Positions 9,716 to 18,851 of a stretch of DNA of 64,000 nucleotides are shown here, piece after piece. Location: positions 1-64,000 of the forward strand of contig DATMXP010000043.1 of the NCBI GenBank assembly GCA_035561515.1, in the 5' to 3' direction. The notes below the pieces were generated by a model, which saw only the letters and a list, made by a program, of their open reading frames with translations, did no database searches and was not told the DNA's origin. A program made the translations under genes and the position numbers. How positions within the stretch are numbered: position 1 is the stretch's first letter; the number at the start of each line of letters is the position of its first letter. This DNA is from Terriglobales bacterium. Lineage in GTDB: Bacteria > Acidobacteriota > Terriglobia > Terriglobales > Acidobacteriaceae.

Positions 9716-10960
9716 CTACTCCTGACGAAGCGCTTCCACCGGCGTGAGCAAAGCTGCACGGCGCGCGGGGTAGAGTCCGGCGACGATGCCGGCGGTGGCC
9801 AGGCTGATGATGGCAAGCGCAGCACTGGTAGCGTAGATGTGAGGAAGTTCGAATCCGTCGATGGGAGGCGCAAGCTCGCACAACTTGGTTGCGCCATAGG
9901 CAGCTAAGACGCCTATACCCCCGCTGATGGCAGTGAGCATGAGTCCTTCGAGGAAGAACTGGAAGAGAATGCTGCGACGAGTGGCGCCCAAGGCCTTGCG
10001 CAGGCCGATCTCGCGGGTGCGTTCGGTGACCGATACCAACATGATATTGACGACGCCCATGGCACCGAGGGCGAGAGTCACCAACCCTACGGCGCCAAGG
10101 AACATATTCATGGCGTCGGAGATCTTGCCGACCATCTCGGCGGTGGCGATGGAGTCCCAGTCGTCAAAGGCATCCGGGGTGGCGGGATCGAAGTGGTGGT
10201 TGCGGGCAACGATCTTACGAACAGCTTCCTTTGCGTGGGCGTGCTGCTGACGCGTGATGGGCTGGAACACGACGTACTTCACCGAGTTCGCGTTCCCCTC
10301 CCCCTGCATGGGGAAATACATTGCCATGGTGCTATAGGGCATGATCAGTCGCATGTTCTGGTCGTTGTTGTTTCCGTGCCCGATCTTCTGAATTGTGCCA
10401 ATCACCTGGAACGGCACCCCATTGATGAGCACGGTGCTGCCGAGAACCGGGCGGCCCGGAAACAGCAGGCGTACAAATTCCTGACCGATGACACAGACGT
10501 TTCGGCGCTCCCGCTCATCCTCCCAGGTGAGCCAGCGTCCCTGGGCGATCGGTTGGTAGCGGATGTCGTAAAACTGCGGCTCCGAGCCATCGACGTACCC
10601 GTTGCTGTTGCCGTAATCGCTGACGAGACGAAGATCGCCACGGTAGATAACCGGAGCAGCGTTGCGCACGTACTGAGAGCCGCGGATGTCGAGATAGTCC
10701 TGGTAGTTCAGGTAGTACTGACGAGAAGAGAGTTGGCTGCCACCGACCGACGGAACGCGTCCGTTAAAAATCTGCATGAAATCTTCGCCAAAGCCGGCGA
10801 GGTTCTTGTTGGTGCCGGCGCGAAAGCCCTCACCCAGTCCAACCAGCAGCAGCAACGATCCCACGCCCCAGGCAATGCCAAACATGGTGAGGAAGGAGCG
10901 AAGCTTGTGCATCCAGATCGCGCGAAAAACCTGCCCGAAGCTGTCGGCGAAGCGCCACAT
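9716..10960 (-). CDS. MacB-like ABC transporter permease, paralogue
   Basis: About 414 residues with the same plan as the following gene: a helix near residues 18-45 (RSFLTMFGIAWGVGSLLLLV), a periplasmic domain with GQEFVRLLFPGRPVLG, then MGVVNIMLVSVTERTREIG, GLRKALGATRRSIL and two more helices. It begins MWRFADSFGQVFRAIWMHKL (ATG at 10960; a GTG at 10966 adds two residues). It is the first gene of a two-permease unit. No ATP-binding protein or membrane fusion protein is encoded within several kilobases on either side. Confidence 0.92.
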   Translation of the reverse strand: MWRFADSFGQVFRAIWMHKLRSFLTMFGIAWGVGSLLLLVGLGEGFRAGTNKNLAGFGEDFMQIFNGRVPSVGGSQLSSRQYYLNYQDYLDIRGSQYVRNAAPVIYRGDLRLVSDYGNSNGYVDGSEPQFYDIRYQPIAQGRWLTWEDERERRNVCVIGQEFVRLLFPGRPVLGSTVLINGVPFQVIGTIQKIGHGNNNDQNMRLIMPYSTMAMYFPMQGEGNANSVKYVVFQPITRQQHAHAKEAVRKIVARNHHFDPATPDAFDDWDSIATAEMVGKISDAMNMFLGAVGLVTLALGAMGVVNIMLVSVTERTREIGLRKALGATRRSILFQFFLEGLMLTAISGGIGVLAAYGATKLCELAPPIDGFELPHIYATSAALAIISLATAGIVAGLYPARRAALLTPVEALRQE

Positions 10961-11099
10961 AAGCACTGCTACGGAGGTTTATCAAAGAAGGTTCCCGATT
11001 GCAGTGATGTTTGGCGAGGAGAGGTCCAAAATGGGAATGCCGCGGGCTTCCGACGATCTGTAACGCCTGGGGTACTTAGGATGGGTTCCCGCGCTCAGC

Positions 11100-11900
11100 T
11101 TACTTCTTGGGCTGCTCGATGCGTTGGAGCTTCAACGTCAGTGTGCCCCAGAACATCTTGCCGCGCATTTGCACGGGAATGCGGCGGGCGTCGTCGGTGT
11201 ACCAGATCCAGATTTTGCCCTTCAGCTTGAAGGCTCCGCCACCTTCGGGCGAGACGCGAATTGTCTGAAAGGTTCCGGCCGGGACTTTGATCTGTTCTTT
11301 CGCTTCCACCCTGGTGACAACGTCGACGGTTTTGCCGCCATCGTTGATGGGAAATGTATAGGTGGTGCCGGGGATGAGCGGCAGGCTGCGGAGATACATG
11401 AACCCGGAGAGAACGTCGGTAACGCATCCGGGGATATCGTTTTCGACGTGCTTGCTCTCGTTGTTCTTGAGATTCGTTTCGTCGAGGACGGCCTTTCGGC
11501 GCGTGTAATTGAAGCTGATGAGGGTGTCTCGCTTGCGGAAGCCTTCTTCGGTATGTTTGCGCACGCCGATGGAACAGAAGGTCTTCGGGTCGTATAGAGA
11601 CTGGAAGCTGTCGTGAACCGGGTACAGCAACGAAACAACGCCCTTGGATTCGGCGCTGCCGGTAACGCGCTGCTGCGTGCCTTCGCGAGAGAGTCCGAGG
11701 GTGACGGTGCCTGCGTCCCAGATGCGCCACTCGGCACCGAAAACGTAAGTCTCTTCGGGAAGAGTGAAGTTGGGCGCTGGCGAAAGGATGTGAGATATGG
11801 GGCCGATGGTGTCGGCGGACTTCGGCGCGGGCTGCTGCGCAGATGCCACCAGAACTAAGACAAATAAGAGACCGATCTTACCGAGATGCAGGAAAGGCAA
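11100..11900 (-). CDS. DUF3108 domain secreted/periplasmic protein
   Basis: 266 residues with an N-terminal signal peptide (LGKIGLLFVLVLVASAQQ) and a DUF3108-type beta-rich body: EYxFxAEWxIxDAGTVTL-like opening, LYDPKTF, RKAVLDETN, DVLSGFMYLRSL, and the closing KIWIWYTDDARRIPVQM. The family is periplasmic and of unknown role, often next to envelope genes. The start is a TTG preceded by GGAGCGGA. It lies 15 bases downstream of the methyltransferase gene in an envelope/LPS run of minus-strand genes, so a role in envelope biogenesis is plausible. Confidence 0.85.
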   Translation of the reverse strand: MPFLHLGKIGLLFVLVLVASAQQPAPKSADTIGPISHILSPAPNFTLPEETYVFGAEWRIWDAGTVTLGLSREGTQQRVTGSAESKGVVSLLYPVHDSFQSLYDPKTFCSIGVRKHTEEGFRKRDTLISFNYTRRKAVLDETNLKNNESKHVENDIPGCVTDVLSGFMYLRSLPLIPGTTYTFPINDGGKTVDVVTRVEAKEQIKVPAGTFQTIRVSPEGGGAFKLKGKIWIWYTDDARRIPVQMRGKMFWGTLTLKLQRIEQPKK

Positions 11901-11915
11901 ATCCGCTCCGGATAA

Positions 11916-12458
11916 TTAAGAATGAAACCACAACTTCTTAATGACGAGCGCGGCCAGCATGGCAATGGTGCCCGCTAACGCATTGTACTCGCGATGCTTA
12001 AGATAAAGCTCCCGTGAAAAAGTGCCGGAACCTTCGTACGCACGTGAGAAACGTGGGATGAGGCGCGGAACTCGAGAGCAGTATTCGTTGAAGTTCGGGA
12101 ACATGCCGCGAAGGAAGGCTTCTTCCGAGCGAATGACGGGAACGTAGATGGCGATAAACATTACGGCGAGAAGAAGGACGATCCAGGGGCTGAGGGCCGC
12201 GACGGCGAATCCAGCGGCGATGATGATGGATCCGAGATAAAGCGGATTACGGGTGTAGGCGTAAGGTCCGGTGTTGGTGAGCTCGGCATTCTTCTTCACG
12301 TGTGCGGAGGCGGCAGCGCGGAGCGCGACTCCGGCAAGCGCGATGCCGGCACCGATCGCCAGCGACAACCACGTGGGGCGCGCGAGCCAGATATAGGCGA
12401 TGGCGAGAAGGAATCCGAGAGGGACGCGAATGCGTCGCGCGATGCGGGACCATGTCAT
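11916..12458 (-). CDS. Isoprenylcysteine carboxyl methyltransferase-like membrane protein
   Basis: 180 residues with four or five hydrophobic helices and the ICMT/PEMT signature ELTNTGPYAYTRNPLYLGS followed by RSEEAFLRGMFPNFNEYCSR, which in the family forms the SAM and lipid-substrate site. It is likely an integral-membrane SAM-dependent methyltransferase; bacterial substrates of this family are mostly unknown. The ATG overlaps the stop of the GT9 gene (ATGA), so it is translationally coupled to LPS heptosyl transfer. Confidence 0.87.
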   Translation of the reverse strand: MTWSRIARRIRVPLGFLLAIAYIWLARPTWLSLAIGAGIALAGVALRAAASAHVKKNAELTNTGPYAYTRNPLYLGSIIIAAGFAVAALSPWIVLLLAVMFIAIYVPVIRSEEAFLRGMFPNFNEYCSRVPRLIPRFSRAYEGSGTFSRELYLKHREYNALAGTIAMLAALVIKKLWFHS

Positions 12459-13522
12459 GCGTTCACTCCTTTGGTTGCGAGGAGTTCGCGGGCAGCGTGG
12501 AGGACTTCGGCGGCGGTGATGTTGAGGAGTCCAGCTTCGGCGTTTTTGACTCGCTTGTGCGAAGTGATGCTGGAGGGGTCACGAAGAACGATGCTCTTCT
12601 TGCTTTGTGGTCCCGTCCGTGCAGGATCCGTCGGCCCAAAAATCGCAACGATTGGCACATCGTGGAAGAAGTCGGCCAAGTGCAGAGGGCCTGTGTCACC
12701 GCCAATGAACAGCGAAGCGCGGCGGGTGACAGCGATCAGTTGCGAGATGGTGAACGTGGCGGCGATAGCGTGTCCGTCTGATTGGCTTTCGACGATGCGT
12801 GCGAGTTCTTCTTCACCCGGGCCGTAGTTGATCAGGCTGCGGATTCCCTGATTGCCGAGTTCGCGCGTGACTTCGGCGTAGCGTTCGGCAGGCCACTGTT
12901 TAGCTCCCCATCCGGCGCCGGGGTTGAGGAGGGCGAAACGTGGTCGAAGCCTCAACTCTGCAATCTTGTTCTCAGCCCAACTCTCGAATTCTGGCAGCGG
13001 ATCGTATACAGGGCAGTAATACTCGTTATTGATGATACCGCCGTGTTGTTCCACTATCTTCTCCGCGAGTTGGCTATTCTGTTGGACTACATGGGTGGCG
13101 CGTGTGATTACAGTATTGGTATAGGCCAGCGACGCCGGTTTCTCCCACGGATCGTTGAATCCGTAACGCCGAGGCGCTCCGCTCAGCAGAGCAAAGGCTG
13201 CCGACTTGATCGCGCCCTGAAAGTCGACGACGATGTTGTACTTCGACGCACGGATCTCGCGCAGAGCCGTTAACACCTCGTGTCTTTTGTCGAGCGGATG
13301 TTTGCGCCAGCTGCGTGTATCGACTAGGTGACGGCGGGTAATGAACGGTATGGGGGCAAGCAGGTCTGCCCATCGCTTTTCCATGACCCAGCCAATTTCG
13401 GCATCAGGGAAACTGCATTTGAGCATGATTGCTGCCGGGATTGCGTGAAGGATGTCGCCCATCGCGCCGAGGCGGACGATCAAGATCTTCTTCGGGGTGG
13501 CGACAACAGAAGAGTCGTTCAA
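12455..13522 (-). CDS. Glycosyltransferase family 9, LPS heptosyltransferase
   Basis: 355 residues. The N-terminal [19 protein letters not shown] is the GT9 signature, followed by two Rossmann lobes with [16 protein letters not shown] and [10 protein letters not shown] (nucleotide-sugar site), typical of WaaC/WaaF-type enzymes that move heptose from ADP-heptose onto lipid A-Kdo. The start is a TTG overlapping the TGA of the upstream adenylyltransferase gene (TTGA), and no ATG lies nearby. Gene order adenylyltransferase, heptosyltransferase, methyltransferase supports inner-core LPS synthesis. Which heptose it adds cannot be decided. Confidence 0.9.
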   Translation of the reverse strand: MNDSSVVATPKKILIVRLGAMGDILHAIPAAIMLKCSFPDAEIGWVMEKRWADLLAPIPFITRRHLVDTRSWRKHPLDKRHEVLTALREIRASKYNIVVDFQGAIKSAAFALLSGAPRRYGFNDPWEKPASLAYTNTVITRATHVVQQNSQLAEKIVEQHGGIINNEYYCPVYDPLPEFESWAENKIAELRLRPRFALLNPGAGWGAKQWPAERYAEVTRELGNQGIRSLINYGPGEEELARIVESQSDGHAIAATFTISQLIAVTRRASLFIGGDTGPLHLADFFHDVPIVAIFGPTDPARTGPQSKKSIVLRDPSSITSHKRVKNAEAGLLNITAAEVLHAARELLATKGVNA

Positions 13523-14010
13523 TTCTTCTTCGCTGCCCCTTTACCTATTTGCTGGATGATTTCCGTTGCCGAGTGATCTTTCGGGTCGCCGACGATGGCG
13601 ACGCGTCCGCCGTAAGAGGTGACGACGTCGCGCTCGGGGACGGAGTCGGCGGTGTAGTCGGTGCCTTTGGCCTGAACGTCGGGACGAATGTCGTTGAGCA
13701 GGGCGCGGACGTCAAGTTCGGGGAAGATGACAACGGCGTCCACGGGCTCGAGTGCGGCAAGGATTTCGGCGCGCTCGGATTCGGGCATGACGGGACGGCC
13801 GTCGCCCTTGAGTTGGCGGACGCTGTCATCGGCGTTGACAGCGACGATGAGTTTTCCGCCGAGGGCTTTCGCGGCTTGCAGATAGCGAATGTGGCCGACG
13901 TGGAGGACGTCGAAGCATCCGTTAGCCATGATGACCTGGTCGCCGGACTGGCGCCATTGGGCGACGCGGCGACGGAGATCCTCGCGCGAAAGTACTTTTG
14001 TCTGGCTCAT
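13519..14010 (-). CDS. rfaE2: D-glycero-beta-D-manno-heptose 1-phosphate adenylyltransferase
   Basis: 163 residues corresponding to the C-terminal half of E. coli HldE. The nucleotidyltransferase motif [12 protein letters not shown] (29-40, HxGH) and the later [15 protein letters not shown] and [14 protein letters not shown] are diagnostic. It makes ADP-heptose for the LPS core. The open frame extends upstream to 14346 only as a shadow of the E2 gene; the ATG at 14010 is where the family begins. The kinase half is absent here, so a separate HldE1 must be encoded elsewhere. Confidence 0.92.
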   Translation of the reverse strand: MSQTKVLSREDLRRRVAQWRQSGDQVIMANGCFDVLHVGHIRYLQAAKALGGKLIVAVNADDSVRQLKGDGRPVMPESERAEILAALEPVDAVVIFPELDVRALLNDIRPDVQAKGTDYTADSVPERDVVTSYGGRVAIVGDPKDHSATEIIQQIGKGAAKKN

Positions 14011-14021
14011 GCAATTCGCAT

Positions 14022-14054
14022 GTGCGAGGGCGGGCAGGAGTGTCCGCCTCGCAC
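14022..14054. repeat. Inverted repeat between E2 and rfaE2 genes
   Basis: GTGCGAGG at 14022-14029 pairs with CCTCGCAC at 14047-14054, with further GC pairing inside. The core GGCGGGCAGGAGTG resembles 217-240 near the left edge (GGCGGACAGGAGTG), so it belongs to a dispersed family. It has no T-run, so it may stabilise or process the mRNA rather than terminate it. Confidence 0.55.
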
Positions 14055-14059
14055 GTGAA

Positions 14060-15724
14060 CTACAGCAGTTCCTCGTTCCAGTTCTCGAGGAACTTCGCCA
14101 CGGAGCGCAGGAATTGGTCGGCAACGGCACCGTCGATGATGCGGTGGTCGTAACCGAGCGACACGTGACATATCTGGCGGATGGCGATCGAGTCGGTGCC
14201 GTTTTCGTCGGTGAGGACGACCGGCATTTTCTTGATCGAGCCGATACCCATGATTGCAACCTGCGGCTGGCTGATGATCGGTAAGCCGAACATCTGGCCG
14301 AACTGGCCGGGGTTGGTGATGGTGAACGTTCCGCCTGCGACATCATCTGGCTTCAGCTTCTTGGAGCGCGCACGATCGCCGAGGTCGGTGATGGAGCGCT
14401 GGAGTCCGACGATGTTCTTCTCTTCAGCGTTCTTGATTACGGGGACGATGAGTCCCCAGTCGAGCGCGACTGCGATGCCGATGTTGATGTTGCGGTGGTA
14501 GCGGATGTTATCGCCTTCGACCGAAGAGTTGATGATCGGGAAATCGCGGATGCCCTTGACGGCCGCGCGAGCGAAGAAGGTGGTCGGCGTGAGCTTGACG
14601 CCGTTCTTCTGCTCGAACTGCTTCTTGATCTTCTCGCGCAGGTTCATGACACGGGTCATGTCGATTTCGTAGATGGTGTGGACGTGCGCGCTGGTGTGCT
14701 TGGATTCGACCATGCGTTGCGCGATGATCTTGCGCATCGCGGTCATGGGAACGACTTCGCCCGGAAGCGGAGCCGCAGGAGCGGGAGCAGGTGCCGCAGG
14801 CTTCGCAGCCATGGGCGCTGCTGCAACTGGAACTGGAGCAGCAGGGGCCTTGCCACGGTTTTCGATGTAGGCGGTGATGTCTTCCTTCGTGATGCGTCCG
14901 CCGAGACCGGTTCCCTTCACCTGGGCGAGGTTGATGCCGTGCTCCTTGGCCATCTTGCGAACAAGCGGCGAAGAACGGATCTTCTGGCCGTCGACGGTGA
15001 CTTCTTCCTCTTCGTGAACAGGCGCAGCCGGGGCCGGAGCAGCAGGCGCAGCGGCTTTCGCCGGTGCGGCAGGTTGCGCTGCAGGCGCGGGTGCAGCAGC
15101 AGGAGCGCCGGTGCCTCCAATGACACCGACGACGGAGTTCACCTGAACGGTCGATCCAGCTTGCGCCTTGATCTCGGTGAGCACACCGCTGGCGGGCGCG
15201 GGAATCTCGGCATCCACCTTGTCGGTGGAGATTTCGAAGAGCGGCTCGTCACGCTGGACTTTGTCGCCGACGTTCTTCAACCACTTGGTGATGGTGCCTT
15301 CGAAGATGGATTCGCCCATCTGAGGCATGATGACGTCAGTGGCTGGGCCGGAGGCGGTGGGTGCCGGTGGCGCAGCGTTTTGCGGTCCGCCTGCGGGCAT
15401 CGGCGACGGATTCAGTTCCGGGCTGCCGATCACGGGGGCCGTGGCGGCTGTGGATGGCTGAGCCGAAGGAGTGGCCGAGGCGCCGTTCGTGGAATCGATG
15501 ACGCCGACAACAGTGTTCACCTGAACGGTGGTGCCTTCCTGGACCTTAATCTCTTTCAGCACACCACTGGCGGGCGCGGGGATTTCTGCGTCAACCTTAT
15601 CAGTCGAGATTTCGAACAAGGGTTCGTCACGCTGAACCTGCTCGCCGGGCTTTTTCAGCCACTTGGTAATGGTGCCCTCAAAAATTGACTCGCCCATCTG
15701 GGGCATGATCACGTCAGTCGCCAT
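14060..15724 (-). CDS. sucB: 2-oxo acid dehydrogenase E2 with two lipoyl domains
   Basis: 554 residues: lipoyl domain 1 (lipoyl Lys43 in [11 protein letters not shown]), Pro/Ala linker, lipoyl domain 2 (Lys169), Ala/Pro linker, peripheral subunit-binding domain ([20 protein letters not shown], ~249-288), linker, and the catalytic acyltransferase domain (~322-554) with active-site HRIIDG (His527, Asp531). It is the core of a 2-oxoglutarate or branched-chain/pyruvate dehydrogenase complex. The MPQMGES lipoyl start is frequent in succinyl- or branched-chain-type E2, so the exact substrate is uncertain. The two lipoyl domains are nearly identical. E1 and E3 genes are not adjacent. Confidence 0.92.
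   Translation of the reverse strand: MATDVIMPQMGESIFEGTITKWLKKPGEQVQRDEPLFEISTDKVDAEIPAPASGVLKEIKVQEGTTVQVNTVVGVIDSTNGASATPSAQPSTAATAPVIGSPELNPSPMPAGGPQNAAPPAPTASGPATDVIMPQMGESIFEGTITKWLKNVGDKVQRDEPLFEISTDKVDAEIPAPASGVLTEIKAQAGSTVQVNSVVGVIGGTGAPAAAPAPAAQPAAPAKAAAPAAPAPAAPVHEEEEVTVDGQKIRSSPLVRKMAKEHGINLAQVKGTGLGGRITKEDITAYIENRGKAPAAPVPVAAAPMAAKPAAPAPAPAAPLPGEVVPMTAMRKIIAQRMVESKHTSAHVHTIYEIDMTRVMNLREKIKKQFEQKNGVKLTPTTFFARAAVKGIRDFPIINSSVEGDNIRYHRNINIGIAVALDWGLIVPVIKNAEEKNIVGLQRSITDLGDRARSKKLKPDDVAGGTFTITNPGQFGQMFGLPIISQPQVAIMGIGSIKKMPVVLTDENGTDSIAIRQICHVSLGYDHRIIDGAVADQFLRSVAKFLENWNEELL
15119..15718. repeat. Tandem duplication of lipoyl-domain coding DNA
   Basis: Two ~222-bp units, 15119-15340 and 15497-15718, encode lipoyl domains that differ at only about nine of 74 residues. 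The differences cluster around the KKPGEQ/KNVGDK loop and the KVQEGTT/KAQAGST turn. This points to recent duplication or ongoing gene conversion within the E2 gene. Confidence 0.8.
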
Positions 15725-16022
15725 TTCGTCCTCTATATGTGCTAGTTGGAAGATGCTACTGGAGGCAAACAGAAATTATACGTGAGGCACGGGGGGTGTT
15801 GCAGGCGGGGATGTCACAAACAGGCTGCGGGTGCAGTTGCCTCGGTCTCATGCGCCCTCCTGTGCGCGCAAAAGCATGCAACCACACCCGCAAGGTTGAA
15901 CTGCGGAGCATGTTGCCGCCGGCGGCCGCCTATGGCATGACGCCCTAGAGGGCTGGTCTGGGAATCGTCGCGGTTTCGGCGATATCACATACGCCAGGCG
16001 CTAACCGCCGACGGCAAGCTCG
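15725..16022. other. Intergenic, no gene seen
   Basis: The leader side of the E2 gene and the 3' side of the universal stress gene. Small plus-strand frames here (for example 15739-15948) are Arg/Cys-rich without motifs and look like chance frames. No tRNA or clear terminator was found. Confidence 0.5.
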
Positions 16023-16940
16023 CTACCCCCGTACGGTAAGTACAGGGCAATTGGCGTGACTCACCACGCTTTGCGCGATGGTCCACGGCAAATGAGCTGA
16101 GGCTCGTGCGCCAAGTCCGCTGGACTTGTGCACACCCAGCACGATCAGGTCGGCTTGATGCTTGTGCGCAGCGCGCAAGATCTCCTCGACCGGATAGCCC
16201 CTGACGACCTCCACGTCAGGGGATGAGGTTAAGTTCGCCGCTGCCGGGAGCATTTCCTCCAACTGCTTGCGAGCGTTGGCTAGAAGATGCTCATGCAGGT
16301 AAGCGGCTGAAACAGACCCTTCTTCCAGCACGTGCAACAGGGTGAGGCGCGCCTGGCTTTCCTGGGCGAAGCCGGACGCGTACGGAAGCGCGTGCCGTGA
16401 CCCCTCGGAGAAGTCGGTAGCGAACAGCACCGACTGAAATCGTCCGTGGGTTAAGAGATTTGGGGGGACGTCTGGCCCGATGGTGAGCACCGGGCAGGGC
16501 GCAATGCGGAAGATCTCCTCGGCAACAGATCCGAGGATTAGCTTGCGAATTCCGGAACGGCCATGAGTTGCAACAACAACCATCGAAATGTCACATTGCC
16601 GGATGAGATCGAGCAACGTCATCTCGAGTGGACCCGTTTCCACATGCAGGTCGAGTTTGATACCCGCAAAGGCCGGGGAGCGCTCGAACGATTGCATCTC
16701 CTGTTTTGCGCGGGCGAGCAAATCGTGATGCTCCCAAGTTGCGGGTTCCAGTGCAGAGTGGAGGATTGGTTCCGGAGGAATGATGTGCAGTACAGCAAGG
16801 TCAGAGCCATGAAGTCTTGCAATGGCAGCGGCCTGCTCCATCGCCTTGTGCGAGGTTTCTGAAAAGTCGGTTGTTACAAGGATATGGCGTAATGCCAGGG
16901 TGGAAACTTCAAGATCGTGAACCGGGTGTACCGTTGCCAT
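16023..16940 (-). CDS. Tandem universal stress protein (UspA family)
   Basis: 305 residues with two Usp domains in tandem. Domain 1 begins ALRHILVTTDFSETSHKAM and contains VVVATHGRSGIRKLILGSVA, the GxxG-9-G(S/T) ATP-binding motif. Domain 2 begins SVLFATDFSEGSRHALPY and contains VLGVHKSSGLGARASAHLPW, where the nucleotide motif is less perfect. Such proteins act in the cytoplasm in stress survival. The ribosome binding site GGGAGG lies seven bases before the ATG. It is monocistronic. Confidence 0.9.
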   Translation of the reverse strand: MATVHPVHDLEVSTLALRHILVTTDFSETSHKAMEQAAAIARLHGSDLAVLHIIPPEPILHSALEPATWEHHDLLARAKQEMQSFERSPAFAGIKLDLHVETGPLEMTLLDLIRQCDISMVVVATHGRSGIRKLILGSVAEEIFRIAPCPVLTIGPDVPPNLLTHGRFQSVLFATDFSEGSRHALPYASGFAQESQARLTLLHVLEEGSVSAAYLHEHLLANARKQLEEMLPAAANLTSSPDVEVVRGYPVEEILRAAHKHQADLIVLGVHKSSGLGARASAHLPWTIAQSVVSHANCPVLTVRG

Positions 16941-17091
16941 CGGACACCTCCCGGAAAACCGTCTTACTAATCTACCTGTAACTCCGGTTCTGCCCTGGAT
17001 GCAGTGACATCTATCACCCGCAATTGTGCCCGGATGGCCATCCTGACGCGGATTGACGCCTTCTTAAGAGAAAAAATCTAAAAGGAGGAAT

Positions 17092-17322
17092 ATGGCGCGA
17101 CAGAACTTTCCACTCGACGACCTCAGTTACGACCTGATTACGATCATTCACGAGAAATCGAAGGGGTTGGAGGCTTACGACCAGTACCTTCAGGATGCTC
17201 AGGGCGACAACGAGTTGCGGCAGGTGTTTCAGCAAATCCGCGACCAGGACGCGAAAGCGATCGAGAAGTTGCGGCAGCATCTCGGGCGAGTAATGCAGCA
17301 GGGCGGAAGAAAAGCCGCGTAG
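17092..17322 (+). CDS. Small helical protein of unknown function
   Basis: 76 residues, almost entirely predicted alpha-helix (YDLITIIHEKSKGLEAYDQY, then ELRQVFQQIRDQDAKAIEKL). The pattern of Glu, His, Asp and Gln at helix spacing resembles a single ferritin-like or hemerythrin-like helical hairpin, but no metal-binding signature is complete. A textbook AAAGGAGG ribosome binding site lies five bases before the ATG, which supports strong expression. It stands alone next to the universal stress gene, so a stress role is possible. Confidence 0.75.
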   Translation: MARQNFPLDDLSYDLITIIHEKSKGLEAYDQYLQDAQGDNELRQVFQQIRDQDAKAIEKLRQHLGRVMQQGGRKAA

Positions 17323-17383
17323 AGTCGTTCAGCTATTTGTTGTCCAGAACTAGGGATCTCGAGCACGCGTCGAGGTCCCCTCT

Positions 17384-17752
17384 CTATGGGATTTTGGGAA
17401 GGCCCCTGCTCAGATCGCGTCCGATCTTGCGCTCGTGCCACAAGCGGATCGGCTTGAGGTACGTGATGATCCCGAAAGCGGCGATAGCGGCCAGAAGGAG
17501 GGCGCTGCTGATCCAGACCAGCGCGACGGAGGCCTTGGTTTCCGCCATATGGGCAATGATGGCAGCATTGCTGGGCGTAAGCAGCAGGGCGAGAGCAAGG
17601 ATGAGCATTCCCAGTCCGGCCAGTAACCCGGTGATGTTCTTGGCCCACTTTCCCCGCTCGTGGTACTCGGCGAACAGTACGTAACCGTACAGAACCAGGC
17701 CAGCGATGACGAAGAAATTGGCTCCCGCAGAGATGGCGAATCGGAAGTCCAT
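17384..17752 (-). CDS. Small three-helix membrane protein, unknown
   Basis: 122 residues with three hydrophobic helices (FFVIAGLVLYGYVLFA, GLLAGLGMLILALALLL, VWISSALLLAAIAAFGII) and a positively charged C-terminal tail (HERKIGRDLSRG). The topology is probably N-out/C-in. No family was recognised. It converges on the small helical protein gene. The coding frame is well supported by hydrophobic periodicity. Confidence 0.65.
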   Translation of the reverse strand: MDFRFAISAGANFFVIAGLVLYGYVLFAEYHERGKWAKNITGLLAGLGMLILALALLLTPSNAAIIAHMAETKASVALVWISSALLLAAIAAFGIITYLKPIRLWHERKIGRDLSRGLPKIP

Positions 17753-17933
17753 GAATTTTAAGACGCGAAATTCGAGGAGCAGGTTGGGGCGTTGCAGCGG
17801 TTAAGTCCCGCATGATCAACGTTTGACACTCGCGCCTCAGCACCATTATTCTTGATGTTTGCACCTTGCTTCAGGACGCTGTCGTGGAAGTGTGTCTTTT
17901 TTCCCGCGTTCTACTGGCTGAGAGGGGACCGGG

Positions 17934-18494
17934 ATGTTGATCAATGTTCATGACCTGCGAAAGAGGCAGAATGTCCTCGATTTTGAGCAGGAGTTTCCGC
18001 CGGAAGGGTTCGATCTCGGGGTAGATGTACGTGCGGTCCAAGCGGTAAAGACCAGCGGCCGAGCCACCCTGGTGGAAGAGCATACAGGACATAAAGGCAC
18101 GCTGGACGATATCCGAGTAGCCGGGAAGCTGGCGACGGAATTGGAAGTACTGTGTGCACGCTGCCTTGAACCGGTGAAGCTCCCGGTCCACCGCGAGTTC
18201 GAACTGCTGTACCGGCCGCAAGGATCGGACGTAGGCGGCGGCAAGGAAGTGGAATTACAGGATAAGGACGCCGCCATAAGCTATTACGAGGGCGACGGAC
18301 TCGCACTGGAAGACGTGGTGCGGGAGCAGTTGCTGCTGGCGGTCCCGATCAAGACGGTCTGCAAGGAAGAGTGCAAAGGTTTGTGCGCGCATTGCGGGCG
18401 CAACCTGAACACCGGGCAATGCGAATGCGCGCAGAGCGCGAGCGATCCCCGGTGGGAAGCACTGAAAGGTTTGAAGGACAAGCTACAGAAGTAA
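17934..18494 (+). CDS. yceD: DUF177 protein (YceD-like)
   Basis: 186 residues beginning MLINVHDL, the usual DUF177 opening, with LEVLCARCLEPVKLPVHREFEL and the C-terminal Cys cluster KTVCKEECKGLCAHCGRNLN, likely a structural zinc site. It sits directly upstream of rpmF, as in most bacteria. Plant and bacterial homologues are linked to 23S rRNA maturation and ribosome assembly; the precise role here is inferred from that. It is the first gene of the DUF177-rpmF-plsX-fabD unit. Confidence 0.92.
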   Translation: MLINVHDLRKRQNVLDFEQEFPPEGFDLGVDVRAVQAVKTSGRATLVEEHTGHKGTLDDIRVAGKLATELEVLCARCLEPVKLPVHREFELLYRPQGSDVGGGKEVELQDKDAAISYYEGDGLALEDVVREQLLLAVPIKTVCKEECKGLCAHCGRNLNTGQCECAQSASDPRWEALKGLKDKLQK

Positions 18495-18532
18495 GAGAAG
18501 TAAAAGAAGATCAGGAAGAGGTTCAAGCAGTC

Positions 18533-18718
18533 ATGGCAAATCCGAAACGGCGACATTCCAAGAGGCGCACCGCAACCCGCCGCGCCCACGATCACCTGAC
18601 CACGCGCTCGGCCGCCGAGTGCCCCAACTGTCACGAGAAGAAGCTGCCCCATCGTGTTTGCCCGAAGTGCGGGTATTACAAGGGCCGCGAGATCGTGGAA
18701 GTCGAAAAGGCCAAGTAG
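18533..18718 (+). CDS. rpmF: Large-subunit ribosomal protein L32
   Basis: 61 residues: MANPKRRHSKRRTATRRAHD, then a zinc ribbon CPNCHEKKLPHRVCPKCGYY with four Cys, and GREIVEV. It is a Cys-containing (zinc-binding) L32, not the zinc-free paralogue. The frame is open further upstream to 18371, but that part overlaps yceD and is not conserved; the ATG at 18533 follows AAGAGG. Confidence 0.97.
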   Translation: MANPKRRHSKRRTATRRAHDHLTTRSAAECPNCHEKKLPHRVCPKCGYYKGREIVEVEKAK

Positions 18719-18851
18719 TCTGCCGCGGTCTGTCCGCGCAGAACGCAGCAGGTTCTCATCTGCGAACGCCGATCGGCGAGTTTCGATACTAGTCCCAGCC
18801 TCGCAAGGATGATGCAAGAGCGGGGCGGGACCGAGGTCCACCAACCGAAAA

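Noticed and set aside
10193-11230. 345-codon plus-strand frame opposite an ABC permease gene
   Set aside because: The permease frame has a clear FtsX signature; this one is a shadow.
14495-15688. 397-codon plus-strand frame opposite the E2 gene
   Set aside because: It is Arg/Gly/Ser-rich and arises from the Ala/Pro linkers of E2 read backwards. No ribosome binding site or domain.
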